Assembly: GCA_035906235.1 (NCBI GenBank)
Contig: JAMIFN010000064.1
Location: forward strand, 1-25,441
Origin: JAMIFN01 sp035906235
Lineage (GTDB): Bacteria; Pseudomonadota; Gammaproteobacteria; Burkholderiales; Burkholderiaceae_C
Direction: 5' to 3'
DNA: 25,441 nucleotides
Part shown: positions 1 to 6,616 of the stretch, one piece after another
How positions within the stretch are numbered: position 1 is the first letter of the stretch
Layout of the letters: each line of letters opens with the position of its first letter
Translations under genes and position numbers: made by a program
The notes under the pieces: model-generated
Databases searched by the model: none
What the model was told of the DNA's origin: nothing
What the model saw: only the letters and a program-made list of their open reading frames with translations

Positions 1-61
1 CGATAAATAGCTTTATCGCCCCATTTTTGGAACAATGCAGCATTGCTATTGATTTTGAAGT

Positions 62-116
62 TATTTTTAACTCAGGTTTCGGCATAAATGACCGAAAAAC
101 CTGCCTGAGTAGCTAT
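62..116 (+). repeat. Interspersed intergenic repeat, copy 1 (plus)
   Basis: First of eight related copies in the window. The 3' core ACCTGCCTGAGTAGCTAT is at 99-116. The upstream part contains an imperfect inverted repeat, CTCAGGTTTCGG pairing with the CCGAAA...CCTGAG side, so this copy could fold as a hairpin. It lies in non-coding DNA left of the broken YhcG gene. No gene is seen in 1-330. Confidence 0.7.
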
Positions 117-386
117 TAAAAAAAGATATATTTCTGCACACTAATTATCTGTCCGTATGGGGCTGTAGAGTTCACATCATTCGCCCTTCATCGTTTCCCC
201 ATGCTTCATGCTGCTGTCGGTACTTGCTTCCTCTGTGTATCGTCTTTTCCAGCAGATATCGTGACATGATGCGGCTAGTGCTCTAGGTAATAACATAGAC
301 GGCTTGAGCGAGTCACAGGAAAAAGGTGAGAATGAATACGCAACGAAATAACACAAGCCACGGCATCCGCGACAACCACACGCGCG

Positions 387-1004
387 GTGCAGGCGGTTAA
401 TACCACCCTGATTGAGTTGTATTGGCAAATCGGCCAGCGCATCAGCCACAAAATTGCCGCGGCCGAATGGGGCGACGGCGTGGTGCAGCAACTGGCGCGC
501 TATCTGGCGCAAACCCAGCCAGGGCTGCGCGGCTTTACCCGCCGCAACCTGTTCAGGATGCGGCATTTCTACGAGGCATACCCAGACGCTGAAATTGTGT
601 CAGCACTGCTGACACAATTACCGTGGACGCATCACCTCATCATCTTGAGCCAAAGCAAACGCCCAGAAGAGCGCGAGTTTTATCTGAAGCTGGCGGTGCA
701 AGAAAAGTGGAGTAGCCGCCAATTGGAGCGCCAGTTCAAAGCTGCCCTGTTCGAGCGCACGGTACTGACTCCGCCACAAGTCTCACCAGTGGTGCGACAA
801 ATGCACCCAGACGCGGCCAGCATCTTCCGCGACAGCTACCTTGTTGAATTTCTTGCGCTTCCAGAAGGCCATGCCGAGGCCGACCTGCACCTAGGCCTGC
901 TGGCGCAGCTCAAGCAATTTTTGATTGAACTGGGGCGCGACTTTTGCTTTGTAGGCAGCCAGTACCCCGTGCAGGTAGGCGGGCGCGATTTTGCGCTGGA
1001 CTGA
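387..1004 (+). pseudogene. DUF1016/YhcG-family PDDEXK nuclease, truncated and probably frameshifted
   Basis: The 205-residue reading frame matches the N-terminal DUF1016 domain of YhcG-like nucleases, which usually run about 340 residues. Recognisable blocks are LIELYWQIGQRIS near the start, QLPWTHHLIILSQSK in the middle, and FLIELGRDFCFVGSQYP then VGGRDFALD at the end. The family normally continues with the PDDEXK core (LLFFHRGL...AIELK). Here the frame stops right after FALD, so the catalytic E-x-K half is missing. The 5' end is also odd: the frame stays open upstream to a TGA at 333-335, while the only good ATG (332, with AGGA upstream) is one frame off, suggesting a frameshift. The first in-frame start codon is the GTG at 387. 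YhcG genes often sit inside type I restriction loci, which fits the hsdM scrap that follows. I infer it is non-functional. Confidence 0.8.
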
Positions 1005-1098
1005 GGTAGAAGCACTAGAAAAACAAATCGCCCAAGCTCAAGCCGTGATAGACGGCGCAGCCGCCCGCAAACAGGCGATTTTGCAAAAACACCTTTGA
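1000..1098 (+). pseudogene. 3' remnant of a type I restriction methylase gene (hsdM-like)
   Basis: Directly at the break of the YhcG frame, in another frame, the sequence encodes TEVEALEKQIAQAQAVIDG, then AAARKQAILQKHL and a TGA stop at 1096-1098. This pattern (coiled-coil EALEKQIAQAQ, then R-K-Q-A-I-L and a terminal Y/H-L) is typical of the C-terminus of type I R-M N6-adenine methylase subunits (HsdM). No start codon or methylase domain is present, so it is a scar left when DNA between a yhcG-like and an hsdM-like gene was deleted. Identification rests on about 32 residues; an HsdS C-terminus is a less likely alternative. Confidence 0.55.
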
Positions 1099-1206
1099 TT
1101 GATGTTGAATTTGGCACAATTCTTGGTTTTATTGTAGAAAATCTGTTTTTATTATAAAAAATGGAACAATCAAGCCCATTCACCCTCTTCTCATAGATTT
1201 GGGGCG

Positions 1207-1260
1207 ATTTTTCAGGGTGTTTTCGGTGTTTTAAGCCGCAAAACCTGCCTGAGCAGCTAT
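1207..1260 (+). repeat. Interspersed intergenic repeat, copy 2 (plus)
   Basis: Nearly full-length copy: AGGGTGTTTTCGGTGTTTTA followed by AGCCGCAAAACCTGCC and TGAGCAGCTAT. It ends six bases from the stop codon of the minus-strand hipA gene, so it forms the immediate 3' UTR of hipBA. The preceding 1099-1206 is AT-rich with no gene. Confidence 0.8.
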
Positions 1261-1265
1261 CTTTT

Positions 1266-2558
1266 TTATAAGAGCTCCAGCCGCTGCTGGCGCAATGCGG
1301 GGCGGTCTATGCTGGCAGCTAGTTGCTCCATATCGGCAGCGACTACGCCCAGTGCGCGAAAGTGCTGTGCCCAGCCATCGACCACGCGGGCAACTTGCTG
1401 CACCAGGGCGATGGCGCGGGGCATTTTGATGCCGTACTCTTTGATTTGGCCTAGGGCGTTTTCTAGGCTAGATTGCGCGCCCATGTCGCCCACGATCATG
1501 GCTTGGTAGCCCAGACTTTGCAGGCTGGGCAGCACATCGTAGGCGGGGCTGAGGTCGTAGTAGCCGTCGGCCAAATTCAGGCAGAGGCTGTGGTTGCGCT
1601 CGTGGTCGTCGGTGTTGTCGATCAAGATGTTAAAGACCATGCGTTTAAACAGCTCTTCGCGCATGGCGTTTTGCCGATCAGGGTGGCCTAGGCGCAGCAA
1701 GACGCTGGCCAATGGGCTGTAGCCATAGGGCAGCCCTGCCGCACGCAGGGCGCTGTGCGCCGATAGGCAGTGCAGGCGGTAGGCGCCGGCGCGGTCAAAA
1801 CGGGCAATGGTGATGGCGTGCCGCGCCCTACCCTGCTGCGGCGGCAGGGGCAGCACGGCCGTAGCTGCCATGTGCATACCCGCTTTGGCGGCTAGGGTCA
1901 TGCTGGCGTGTTCAATCAGGGGGGTGTCAATGGGCTCGCCCAGCTCGCCAAATTTGATGATGCAAGTTTGCGGGGGCTGAGCCTTGCCTTCTGTCGCACC
2001 TGCCATTTGCAACAGGGCTTTAGGCCGCGCACCGCCTAGGCTAACGCCGGGCTGGATGAGGCGCTGCATATCGGCGCTAAGGGTTTGCTGGTTTTGTAGG
2101 CTTTCAACCGCAGCGGCCATTTGCGCCACATCCCGCAATTGCGGGTAGGGTGCAAACGCCATGGGCTGGTAGTGCTGGGCTGAGGTGGCGATACCCAGGG
2201 CACCAAAGCGATCTATACCCGCAAACAGCAGCATTTCCAAAATAGACAGGCGCGCAGGGCGCAAGATGTAGCGAATGATGCGTTCGCCCCAGCGGTCAGG
2301 CCGCGCATCGTCTAATGCGCCGGGGGCGGTGTTTTTTTGCCCTGTGCTAAAAGTTTGCCCTTGCAAGATGGGCAGGTCTTCGCTTAGCGCCAACTGCCAC
2401 CACGATGGTGCGTAGCGAAACTGTGCGCAATCAGCCACCAGTGGAGATAGACCGACCTCGCCCACGAGGGTGGGGGCGGCGGGGTTGAGCAGTGCCCAGA
2501 CATAGAGCTGGTCTTGCGGCACATAGCTGTGGGGCGCTAGGGCAGAGCTGGGGTTCAT
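1266..2558 (-). CDS. hipA: HipA-family serine/threonine kinase toxin
   Basis: 430 residues, normal for HipA. HipA toxins phosphorylate a tRNA-charging enzyme (GltX for E. coli HipA) or other targets and trigger dormancy until neutralised by HipB. Seen motifs: N-terminal HipA_N/Couple_hipA region with GALDDARPDRWGERI (80-94), the flexible ATP loop GVSLGGARPKALL (171-183), the ATP-binding lysine in IIKF (Lys202), IARFDR (251-256), the catalytic loop NILIDNTDDHERN (310-322, Asp317 aligning with E. coli Asp309), and YYDLSPAYDV (Asp341, metal-binding). All key residues look intact, so the toxin is probably active. The start overlaps the hipB stop by 4 bp (ATGA), implying translational coupling. 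Its cellular target cannot be told from sequence. Confidence 0.92.
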   Translation of the reverse strand: MNPSSALAPHSYVPQDQLYVWALLNPAAPTLVGEVGLSPLVADCAQFRYAPSWWQLALSEDLPILQGQTFSTGQKNTAPGALDDARPDRWGERIIRYILRPARLSILEMLLFAGIDRFGALGIATSAQHYQPMAFAPYPQLRDVAQMAAAVESLQNQQTLSADMQRLIQPGVSLGGARPKALLQMAGATEGKAQPPQTCIIKFGELGEPIDTPLIEHASMTLAAKAGMHMAATAVLPLPPQQGRARHAITIARFDRAGAYRLHCLSAHSALRAAGLPYGYSPLASVLLRLGHPDRQNAMREELFKRMVFNILIDNTDDHERNHSLCLNLADGYYDLSPAYDVLPSLQSLGYQAMIVGDMGAQSSLENALGQIKEYGIKMPRAIALVQQVARVVDGWAQHFRALGVVAADMEQLAASIDRPALRQQRLELL

Positions 2559-2989
2559 GTTGGCGATTCTGATGGCACTTTTGGGTCAGCCAGCAAGGCC
2601 GCAAGGCCAGCAGGCCGAGAAGTTGCTAGCGGCGGCAGTTGGGCGCTTGCAGGTGTGCCCGTGGCTGCGGCTGTGCGTGCTGGCTTGGCCTGGAGCATGG
2701 TCACTTCTTGCGCTAGGGCAGCCAGATCATGCTGCGGGGCAATCAGCTCGGCAAAATCGCTATTGGGCTTAATCAGCCAGATGCACATGGCATAGCTGGC
2801 CATGGCGACTGCGGGGTCGCCGCGCTCGATACGCGCCATGGTGGGCTGCGACACCCCCAGTTTTTTAGCCCATTGCGCTTGCGATTGCCCACGACGCTTG
2901 CGTGCTATGGCGATATGGCGCCCCAGCTGCGCGATTTGCGCCAGCACGGCTTGGGGGTAATCGGTAGGGGACGTGTTTTGCTTAGGCAT
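2555..2989 (-). CDS. hipB: HipB-like XRE-family antitoxin and autorepressor
   Basis: 144 residues with a classical Cro/C1-type helix-turn-helix at about 22-73 (LGRHIAIARKRRGQSQAQW, KKLGVSQPTMARIERG). HipB proteins bind the operon's own operator as dimers and hold HipA inactive. This one has a long Ala/Pro-rich C-terminal tail (about 100-144), unlike the ~88-residue E. coli HipB. Such tails are usually disordered and protease-sensitive, which would suit antitoxin turnover (inference). It is the first gene of a two-gene operon with hipA and is preceded by a nested palindrome consistent with autoregulation. No strong Shine-Dalgarno is seen before the ATG at 2989, so initiation may use a very short leader. 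Confidence 0.88.
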   Translation of the reverse strand: MPKQNTSPTDYPQAVLAQIAQLGRHIAIARKRRGQSQAQWAKKLGVSQPTMARIERGDPAVAMASYAMCIWLIKPNSDFAELIAPQHDLAALAQEVTMLQAKPARTAAATGTPASAQLPPLATSRPAGLAALLADPKVPSESPT

Positions 2990-2992
2990 TTG

Positions 2993-3028
2993 TAGATATT
3001 AGCATTTAAGCTAATTTAATAATATCTA
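2993..3028. promoter_or_regulatory. Probable hipBA operator (nested palindromes) and promoter
   Basis: Two overlapping inverted repeats lie immediately upstream of hipB: TAGATATT (2993-3000) with AATATCTA (3021-3028), and ATTAGC (2998-3003) with GCTAAT (3010-3015). Read on the minus strand, TGCTAATAT resembles an extended -10 element close to the hipB start. Palindromes at this place are what HipB-type repressors bind; the assignment is by position and symmetry only. Confidence 0.6.
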
Positions 3029-3049
3029 TAAATAAAATTCTAGAACTAA

Positions 3050-3233
3050 GGAGCCTCTGCAAAACCCTTTTTGGATACGGGCGCTCATCCATCAGGATGG
3101 GATACGAGGTTGCCTGCTACGGCTTTTCCGTAAAAAACGAGCCATAGCGGGCTTCTCTGGTGAGTTTTTTGCAGCAAAGTAGCCCGCCTGCTGGTGAGAT
3201 GCCAGCGCCGAAAGAGGGTTTTGCAGAGTCTCC
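3050..3233. mobile_element. MITE, 184 bp, copy A (IS5-like ends, CTAA duplication)
   Basis: Terminal inverted repeats of about 24 bp: GGAGCCTCTGCAAAACCC at the left and its near-perfect complement (GGGTTTTGCAGAGTCTCC) at the right. Both ends are flanked by CTAA (3046-3049 and 3234-3237), a 4-bp target duplication of the YTAR type used by many IS5-family elements. There is no transposase ORF inside. The interior contains an imperfect stem, CCTGCTACGGC against GCCATAGCGGG. It sits between hipBA and xth and would need a transposase in trans. Confidence 0.75.
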
Positions 3234-3298
3234 CTAAGCAGCATAGGCTTGGTTTATGATGCCCAGCTGCCTGATGGCACTTGGGTTCTAAGCTTGGT

Positions 3299-3352
3299 GT
3301 TTTTAAGGGTGTTTTTGGCCTTTTAGGCCGTAAAACCTGCCTGAGCAGCTAT
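3299..3352 (+). repeat. Interspersed intergenic repeat, copy 3 (plus)
   Basis: The best-preserved copy: TTTTTAAGGGTGTTTTTGGC, then CTTTTAGGCCGTAAAACC and TGCCTGAGCAGCTATC. It contains the small palindrome GGCCTTTTAGGCC. It ends 19 bases before the xth start codon, so the xth ribosome-binding site (AAAAAAGGAA) begins almost directly after it. Confidence 0.85.
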
Positions 3353-3371
3353 CAAAAAAGGAATAGCATTT

Positions 3372-4151
3372 ATGCAAATTGCCAGTTGGAATGTCAATTC
3401 CCTCACCGTGCGCCTGCCCCATGTGCTCGATTGGCTGCGCGCCAACCCCGTGGATGTGCTGGGGCTGCAAGAGCTGAAGATGGTGGACGAAAAATTCCCG
3501 CACGAGGCCTTTGCCGAGCTGGGCTACCAATGCGCCGTGTTGGGGCAAAAAACCTATAACGGCGTGGCGTTGATCAGCCGCCACCCGCTGGCCGATGTGG
3601 TGCGCAACAACCCGCATTTCCCTGATGAACAAGCCCGCTTAATCGCCGCCACGGTGCAGCACCCCGCAGGCGCGGTGCGCGTGATCGACGGCTATTTTGT
3701 CAATGGGCAAGAGCCGGGCAGCGAAAAATTTGCCTACAAAATGCGCTGGCTCGATGGCTTGCGCACCTGGCTGCAGGCCGAGCTAGCAGCGCACCCGCAG
3801 CTGGCGCTTTTGGGCGATTTCAACATCACCACCGACGATCGCGACACCTATGACCCCGAAGGCCTGCGCGAGACCATCCACCACACCAGCGCCGAACGCG
3901 CGCAGTTGCAAGCCATTTTGGATTTGGGCCTGGTCGATACCTTCCGCGCCTTTGAGCAGCCCGAGCGCAGCTACAGCTGGTGGGATTACCGCAATATGGC
4001 TTTTCGCCGTAAACAGGGGCTGCGCATCGACTATGTTTTAGCCAGCCACGCGCTGCAGGCCAAGTTAAAGGCCAGTACCATCGACACGGCGCCGCGCCGC
4101 CTGGAAAAACCCAGCGACCACGCGCCCGTTATCAGCAGTTTTGAGCGCTAA
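3372..4151 (+). CDS. xth: Exodeoxyribonuclease III (AP endonuclease)
   Basis: 259 residues, the usual size. The enzyme cleaves abasic sites and degrades DNA 3' to 5' in base-excision repair. The whole endonuclease/exonuclease/phosphatase fold is marked by conserved residues: SWNVNS (Asn7), GLQELK (Glu34, metal), GYFVNG (Tyr108), LLGDFNI (Asp149 and Asn151), SWWDYR (202-207), LRIDYVLAS (Asp220) and the terminal KPSDHAPV (Asp249-His250, catalytic). The ATG at 3372 has AAGGAA about 9 bases upstream. It stands alone between copy 3 of the repeat and ohr, in the same direction as ohr 42 bases later, so both could be one oxidative-damage unit (inference). Confidence 0.96.
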   Translation: MQIASWNVNSLTVRLPHVLDWLRANPVDVLGLQELKMVDEKFPHEAFAELGYQCAVLGQKTYNGVALISRHPLADVVRNNPHFPDEQARLIAATVQHPAGAVRVIDGYFVNGQEPGSEKFAYKMRWLDGLRTWLQAELAAHPQLALLGDFNITTDDRDTYDPEGLRETIHHTSAERAQLQAILDLGLVDTFRAFEQPERSYSWWDYRNMAFRRKQGLRIDYVLASHALQAKLKASTIDTAPRRLEKPSDHAPVISSFER

Positions 4152-4193
4152 AGCGCAAACTGCCGCTCACTATTTTTTTCAAAGGATCCAAGA

Positions 4194-4610
4194 ATGAACA
4201 CGCTCGATAAAGTGCTCTACACCGCCCGCACCCACACCACAGGCGGGCGCGATGGCCAGGCGCAATCTGACGATGGCAAGCTGCAAGTGACCCTCAGCAG
4301 CTTTGCTGGCACAGGCACGGGCACCAACCCCGAGCAAATGTTTGCCGCGGGTTATTCAGCCTGCTTTATGGGTGCGCTGCGTGCAGTTGCTGCCAAATCG
4401 CAAATCACCCTGCCTGCCGATATGGCGGTAGATGCCGAGGTCGATTTAGGCCCAGTCGGCCCTAATTTCGGCATTGCCGTGCGCCTGAAAGTGGCTTTGC
4501 CTGGCTTGGCCGCCGAGCAAGCGCAGAGCTTGCTGACTGCTGCAGATGCTGTTTGCCCCTATTCCAACGCCACGCGCGGCAACATCCCAGTTGCCATCAC
4601 TTTGGCATAA
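4194..4610 (+). CDS. ohr: Organic hydroperoxide resistance protein (Ohr, OsmC superfamily)
   Basis: 138 residues, typical for Ohr. Ohr is a cytoplasmic thiol peroxidase that reduces organic and fatty-acid hydroperoxides with lipoyl partners. The two redox cysteines are in place: Cys57 in GYSACF and Cys121 in VCPYSNATRGN. The supporting Arg19 (GGRDG) and Glu47 (NPEQMF) also match the active site of Xanthomonas Ohr. The VCPYSNATRGN block distinguishes Ohr from OsmC. Shine-Dalgarno AAAGGA lies 7 bases before the ATG. No adjacent MarR-type ohrR gene is seen, so regulation is not visible here. The following 167 bases are GC-rich and non-coding. Confidence 0.95.
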   Translation: MNTLDKVLYTARTHTTGGRDGQAQSDDGKLQVTLSSFAGTGTGTNPEQMFAAGYSACFMGALRAVAAKSQITLPADMAVDAEVDLGPVGPNFGIAVRLKVALPGLAAEQAQSLLTAADAVCPYSNATRGNIPVAITLA

Positions 4611-4777
4611 ACGCCTTTGGCGGGGCTGGCCTTGGCTCGCCCCTTAGCGCACAACGGGGTGCCTGCAGCACCTAGGCTGGCAGTGCGGCTGCTACAGGCA
4701 GCGCCTGCCAGTATCATTGCGGGCTTGATTTGCCCTACTGGCAGCGGCCCCAGGGTTTGCGCCAGCTTCTTTTTCTC

Positions 4778-5527
4778 ATGCACTTTTCTTTTTTGGCATT
4801 TTTGCGCCGCTTAGCCGCGCGCATGGTCGGTTACGGCATCATTGCTGCGGCCAAGCTGCTGACCGGCGTGCGTTCGCTCTGGCAAACCCCAGCCGAGAGC
4901 GCGCCCACGGTGTATTTTGCCAACCACAATAGCCACGCCGACTTTGCCCTGGTTTGGGCCACGCTGCCCCGCCCTGTGCGCCGCATCACCCGCCCCGTGG
5001 CGGGCGCCGATTATTGGCTGGCCAAGCCGCTGCGCCGTTTTGTCGGGGTCGAGGTCATCAACGCCCTGATGATTGCCCGCGAAGGTGGACGCCTGCGCGA
5101 GAACAACCCCGTGCGCCAAATGGCTGCGGCGCTGGAAGAGGGCTCGTCCCTCATCATGTTCCCAGAAGGCACGCGCAATATGGGTGACAAGCCCCTGCAA
5201 GAGATCAAAAGCGGCATCGTCCACCTAGCCAAAGCCTATCCGCAGGCGCGTTTTGTGCCCGTGTGGATAGACAATGTGCAGCGCGTGCTGCCCAAGGGTA
5301 TTTTGGTGCCCATTCCGCTGGCTTGCACCGTGCGCTATGGCGCACCGCTGGAATTTAGCGCTGATGTGAATAAAAAAGTATTTTTAGACATGGTGCGCGA
5401 TGCCCTGCTGAATTTGCGCCCCGCGCACGACCGCCAGGGCGAACCTAACCCCGCCGCGCCACAGGCTGATGCACCCATGCCCGCCGCCCCAGCAAGCGCC
5501 GCACCGGAGGCCAGCCATGCCGACTAA
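4778..5527 (+). CDS. PlsC-like 1-acylglycerol-3-phosphate acyltransferase family protein
   Basis: 249 residues from the ATG at 4778; a TTG at 4730 would add 16 unsupported residues. Members move an acyl group to lysophosphatidic acid or related acceptors at the inner membrane. Motif I is NHNSHADF with the H-x4-D pair (His50, Asp55). Motif III is MFPEGTR (Glu130, Gly131). A hydrophobic N-terminus (about 4-28) suits membrane attachment. The tail after residue 215 is Pro/Ala-rich, consistent with a non-conserved linker. The last 11 bases overlap the next gene, a CdsA-type enzyme, so the two are likely co-translated and act in consecutive steps of phosphatidate to CDP-diacylglycerol synthesis. 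Acceptor specificity is not known. Confidence 0.88.
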   Translation: MHFSFLAFLRRLAARMVGYGIIAAAKLLTGVRSLWQTPAESAPTVYFANHNSHADFALVWATLPRPVRRITRPVAGADYWLAKPLRRFVGVEVINALMIAREGGRLRENNPVRQMAAALEEGSSLIMFPEGTRNMGDKPLQEIKSGIVHLAKAYPQARFVPVWIDNVQRVLPKGILVPIPLACTVRYGAPLEFSADVNKKVFLDMVRDALLNLRPAHDRQGEPNPAAPQADAPMPAAPASAAPEASHAD

Positions 5528-6545
5528 TACCCTGGCCACCAATATCCCCCTGGCACCCAGTCATGCGGGGGCGAACGGCGTGGTGGCCATTTTGAGCGAC
5601 AGCGCCTACCAAAACGCCAGTATGCAAATCTTCTTGAGCGTGCTGGGCGTGCTGCTGCTGGCAGGTTTGGTGGGCATGGTCTTGGCGCGCATCCCGCTGG
5701 GCGCCAAAGCCCGCACTGTGATGGCCAATTTCAGCGCCCGCGTGCGCCTGTGGTGGTGGATGGCCGCGATCTTGACCTTGGCCTTTTGGCTGGGCAAGGT
5801 CGGCATCGTCGTGCTGTTTGGCTTTTTGTCGTTTTACTGCCTGCGCGAATTCATCAGCCTGCAGTACACCAGGCGCTCAGACCACTGGGCGATTGCCGCC
5901 GGCTTTTACCTGCTGCTGCCCCTGCAATACGCCCTCATCTGGCGCGAGGATTACGACCTCTACACCCTCTTGATACCCGTGTATGCCTTTTTGTTTTTGC
6001 CCATGCTCTCGGCTCTGCACGCCGACAGCACGCGTTTTTTAGAGCGCAGCAGCAAGGTGCAATGGGGGCTGATGATCAGCGTCTACGGCATCAGCCATGT
6101 GCCGGCGCTCTTGGCGCTGAAAATCCCCGGCTATGAAGGGCGTAATCTCCTGCTCATCGCCTTTTTGGTGTTGGTGGTGCAAAGCAGCGATATTGCGCAG
6201 TATTTGGTGGGCAAACTCACGCGTGGTATGCCGCTGATTCGCCGCCTGATACCTGAGATGACGCTCAAAACCCTAGCCGCAGGCCTAGCCAGCGCCAGCG
6301 TTATGGGCCTGCTTTTATGGTGGATGACGCCCTTTAATTGGTGGCAAGCGCCGCTGATTGCCCTACTGATTGCCGTGCTGGGCATGCTGGGCAATTTGGT
6401 CATGGCCGCCATCAAACGCGATCGCGGCATTGCCAGCTGGGGCGACACCATCGAAGGCCATGGCAGCATGCTGGACAAATTGGAATCGGCCATTTTTGCT
6501 GCGCCCATTTACTTTCACATCGTGCACGCTTTTTGGGCGAAATAG
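5517..6545 (+). CDS. Phosphatidate cytidylyltransferase (CdsA family)
   Basis: 342 residues from the ATG at 5517, chosen because GGAGG lies 6 bases upstream; an earlier in-frame ATG (5469) lacks such a site. CdsA makes CDP-diacylglycerol from phosphatidate and CTP. About eight hydrophobic segments are visible (for example 37-57, 80-105, 126-141, 149-164, 209-222, 251-270, 278-298). The diagnostic C-terminal half is present: SSDIAQYLVGKLTRG (223-237) and KRDRGIASWGDTIEGHGSML (300-319) followed by DKLES, the CdsA signature. Pairing with an upstream PlsC-like gene resembles YnbB-type or secondary cds loci rather than the usual frr-uppS-cdsA-dxr cluster, so this may be a paralogue; the main cdsA is not in the window. 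Confidence 0.9.
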   Translation: MPTNTLATNIPLAPSHAGANGVVAILSDSAYQNASMQIFLSVLGVLLLAGLVGMVLARIPLGAKARTVMANFSARVRLWWWMAAILTLAFWLGKVGIVVLFGFLSFYCLREFISLQYTRRSDHWAIAAGFYLLLPLQYALIWREDYDLYTLLIPVYAFLFLPMLSALHADSTRFLERSSKVQWGLMISVYGISHVPALLALKIPGYEGRNLLLIAFLVLVVQSSDIAQYLVGKLTRGMPLIRRLIPEMTLKTLAAGLASASVMGLLLWWMTPFNWWQAPLIALLIAVLGMLGNLVMAAIKRDRGIASWGDTIEGHGSMLDKLESAIFAAPIYFHIVHAFWAK

Positions 6546-6580
6546 CCGAAAAATGGCGTAAAAACTGCCCGAGCAGCTAT
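6544..6580 (+). repeat. Interspersed intergenic repeat, copy 4 (plus, shortened)
   Basis: Short, diverged copy: AGCCGAAAAATGGCGTAAAA followed by CTGCCCGAGCAGCTATC. It begins at the cdsA stop codon and separates cdsA from the beta-oxidation gene, whose AAAGGAA ribosome-binding site comes 25 bases later. Confidence 0.65.
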
Positions 6581-6616
6581 CAAATTCATATTCATCATTC
6601 GATAAAGGAAAGCCCC

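Noticed and set aside
1..18. Perfect palindrome at the very start of the window (CGATAAA/TTTATCG)
   Set aside because: A 7-bp AT-rich stem without context on its left side; cannot be told from chance or from the end of another repeat copy.
177..566. 129-residue minus-strand ORF at the left edge
   Set aside because: It overlaps the recognisable YhcG frame on the opposite strand and shows no domain or ribosome-binding site.
6338..6616. Upstream extension of the enoyl-CoA hydratase gene
   Set aside because: It overlaps cdsA out of frame and crosses the intergenic repeat; the ATG at 6617 has AAAGGAA in front and matches the family start.
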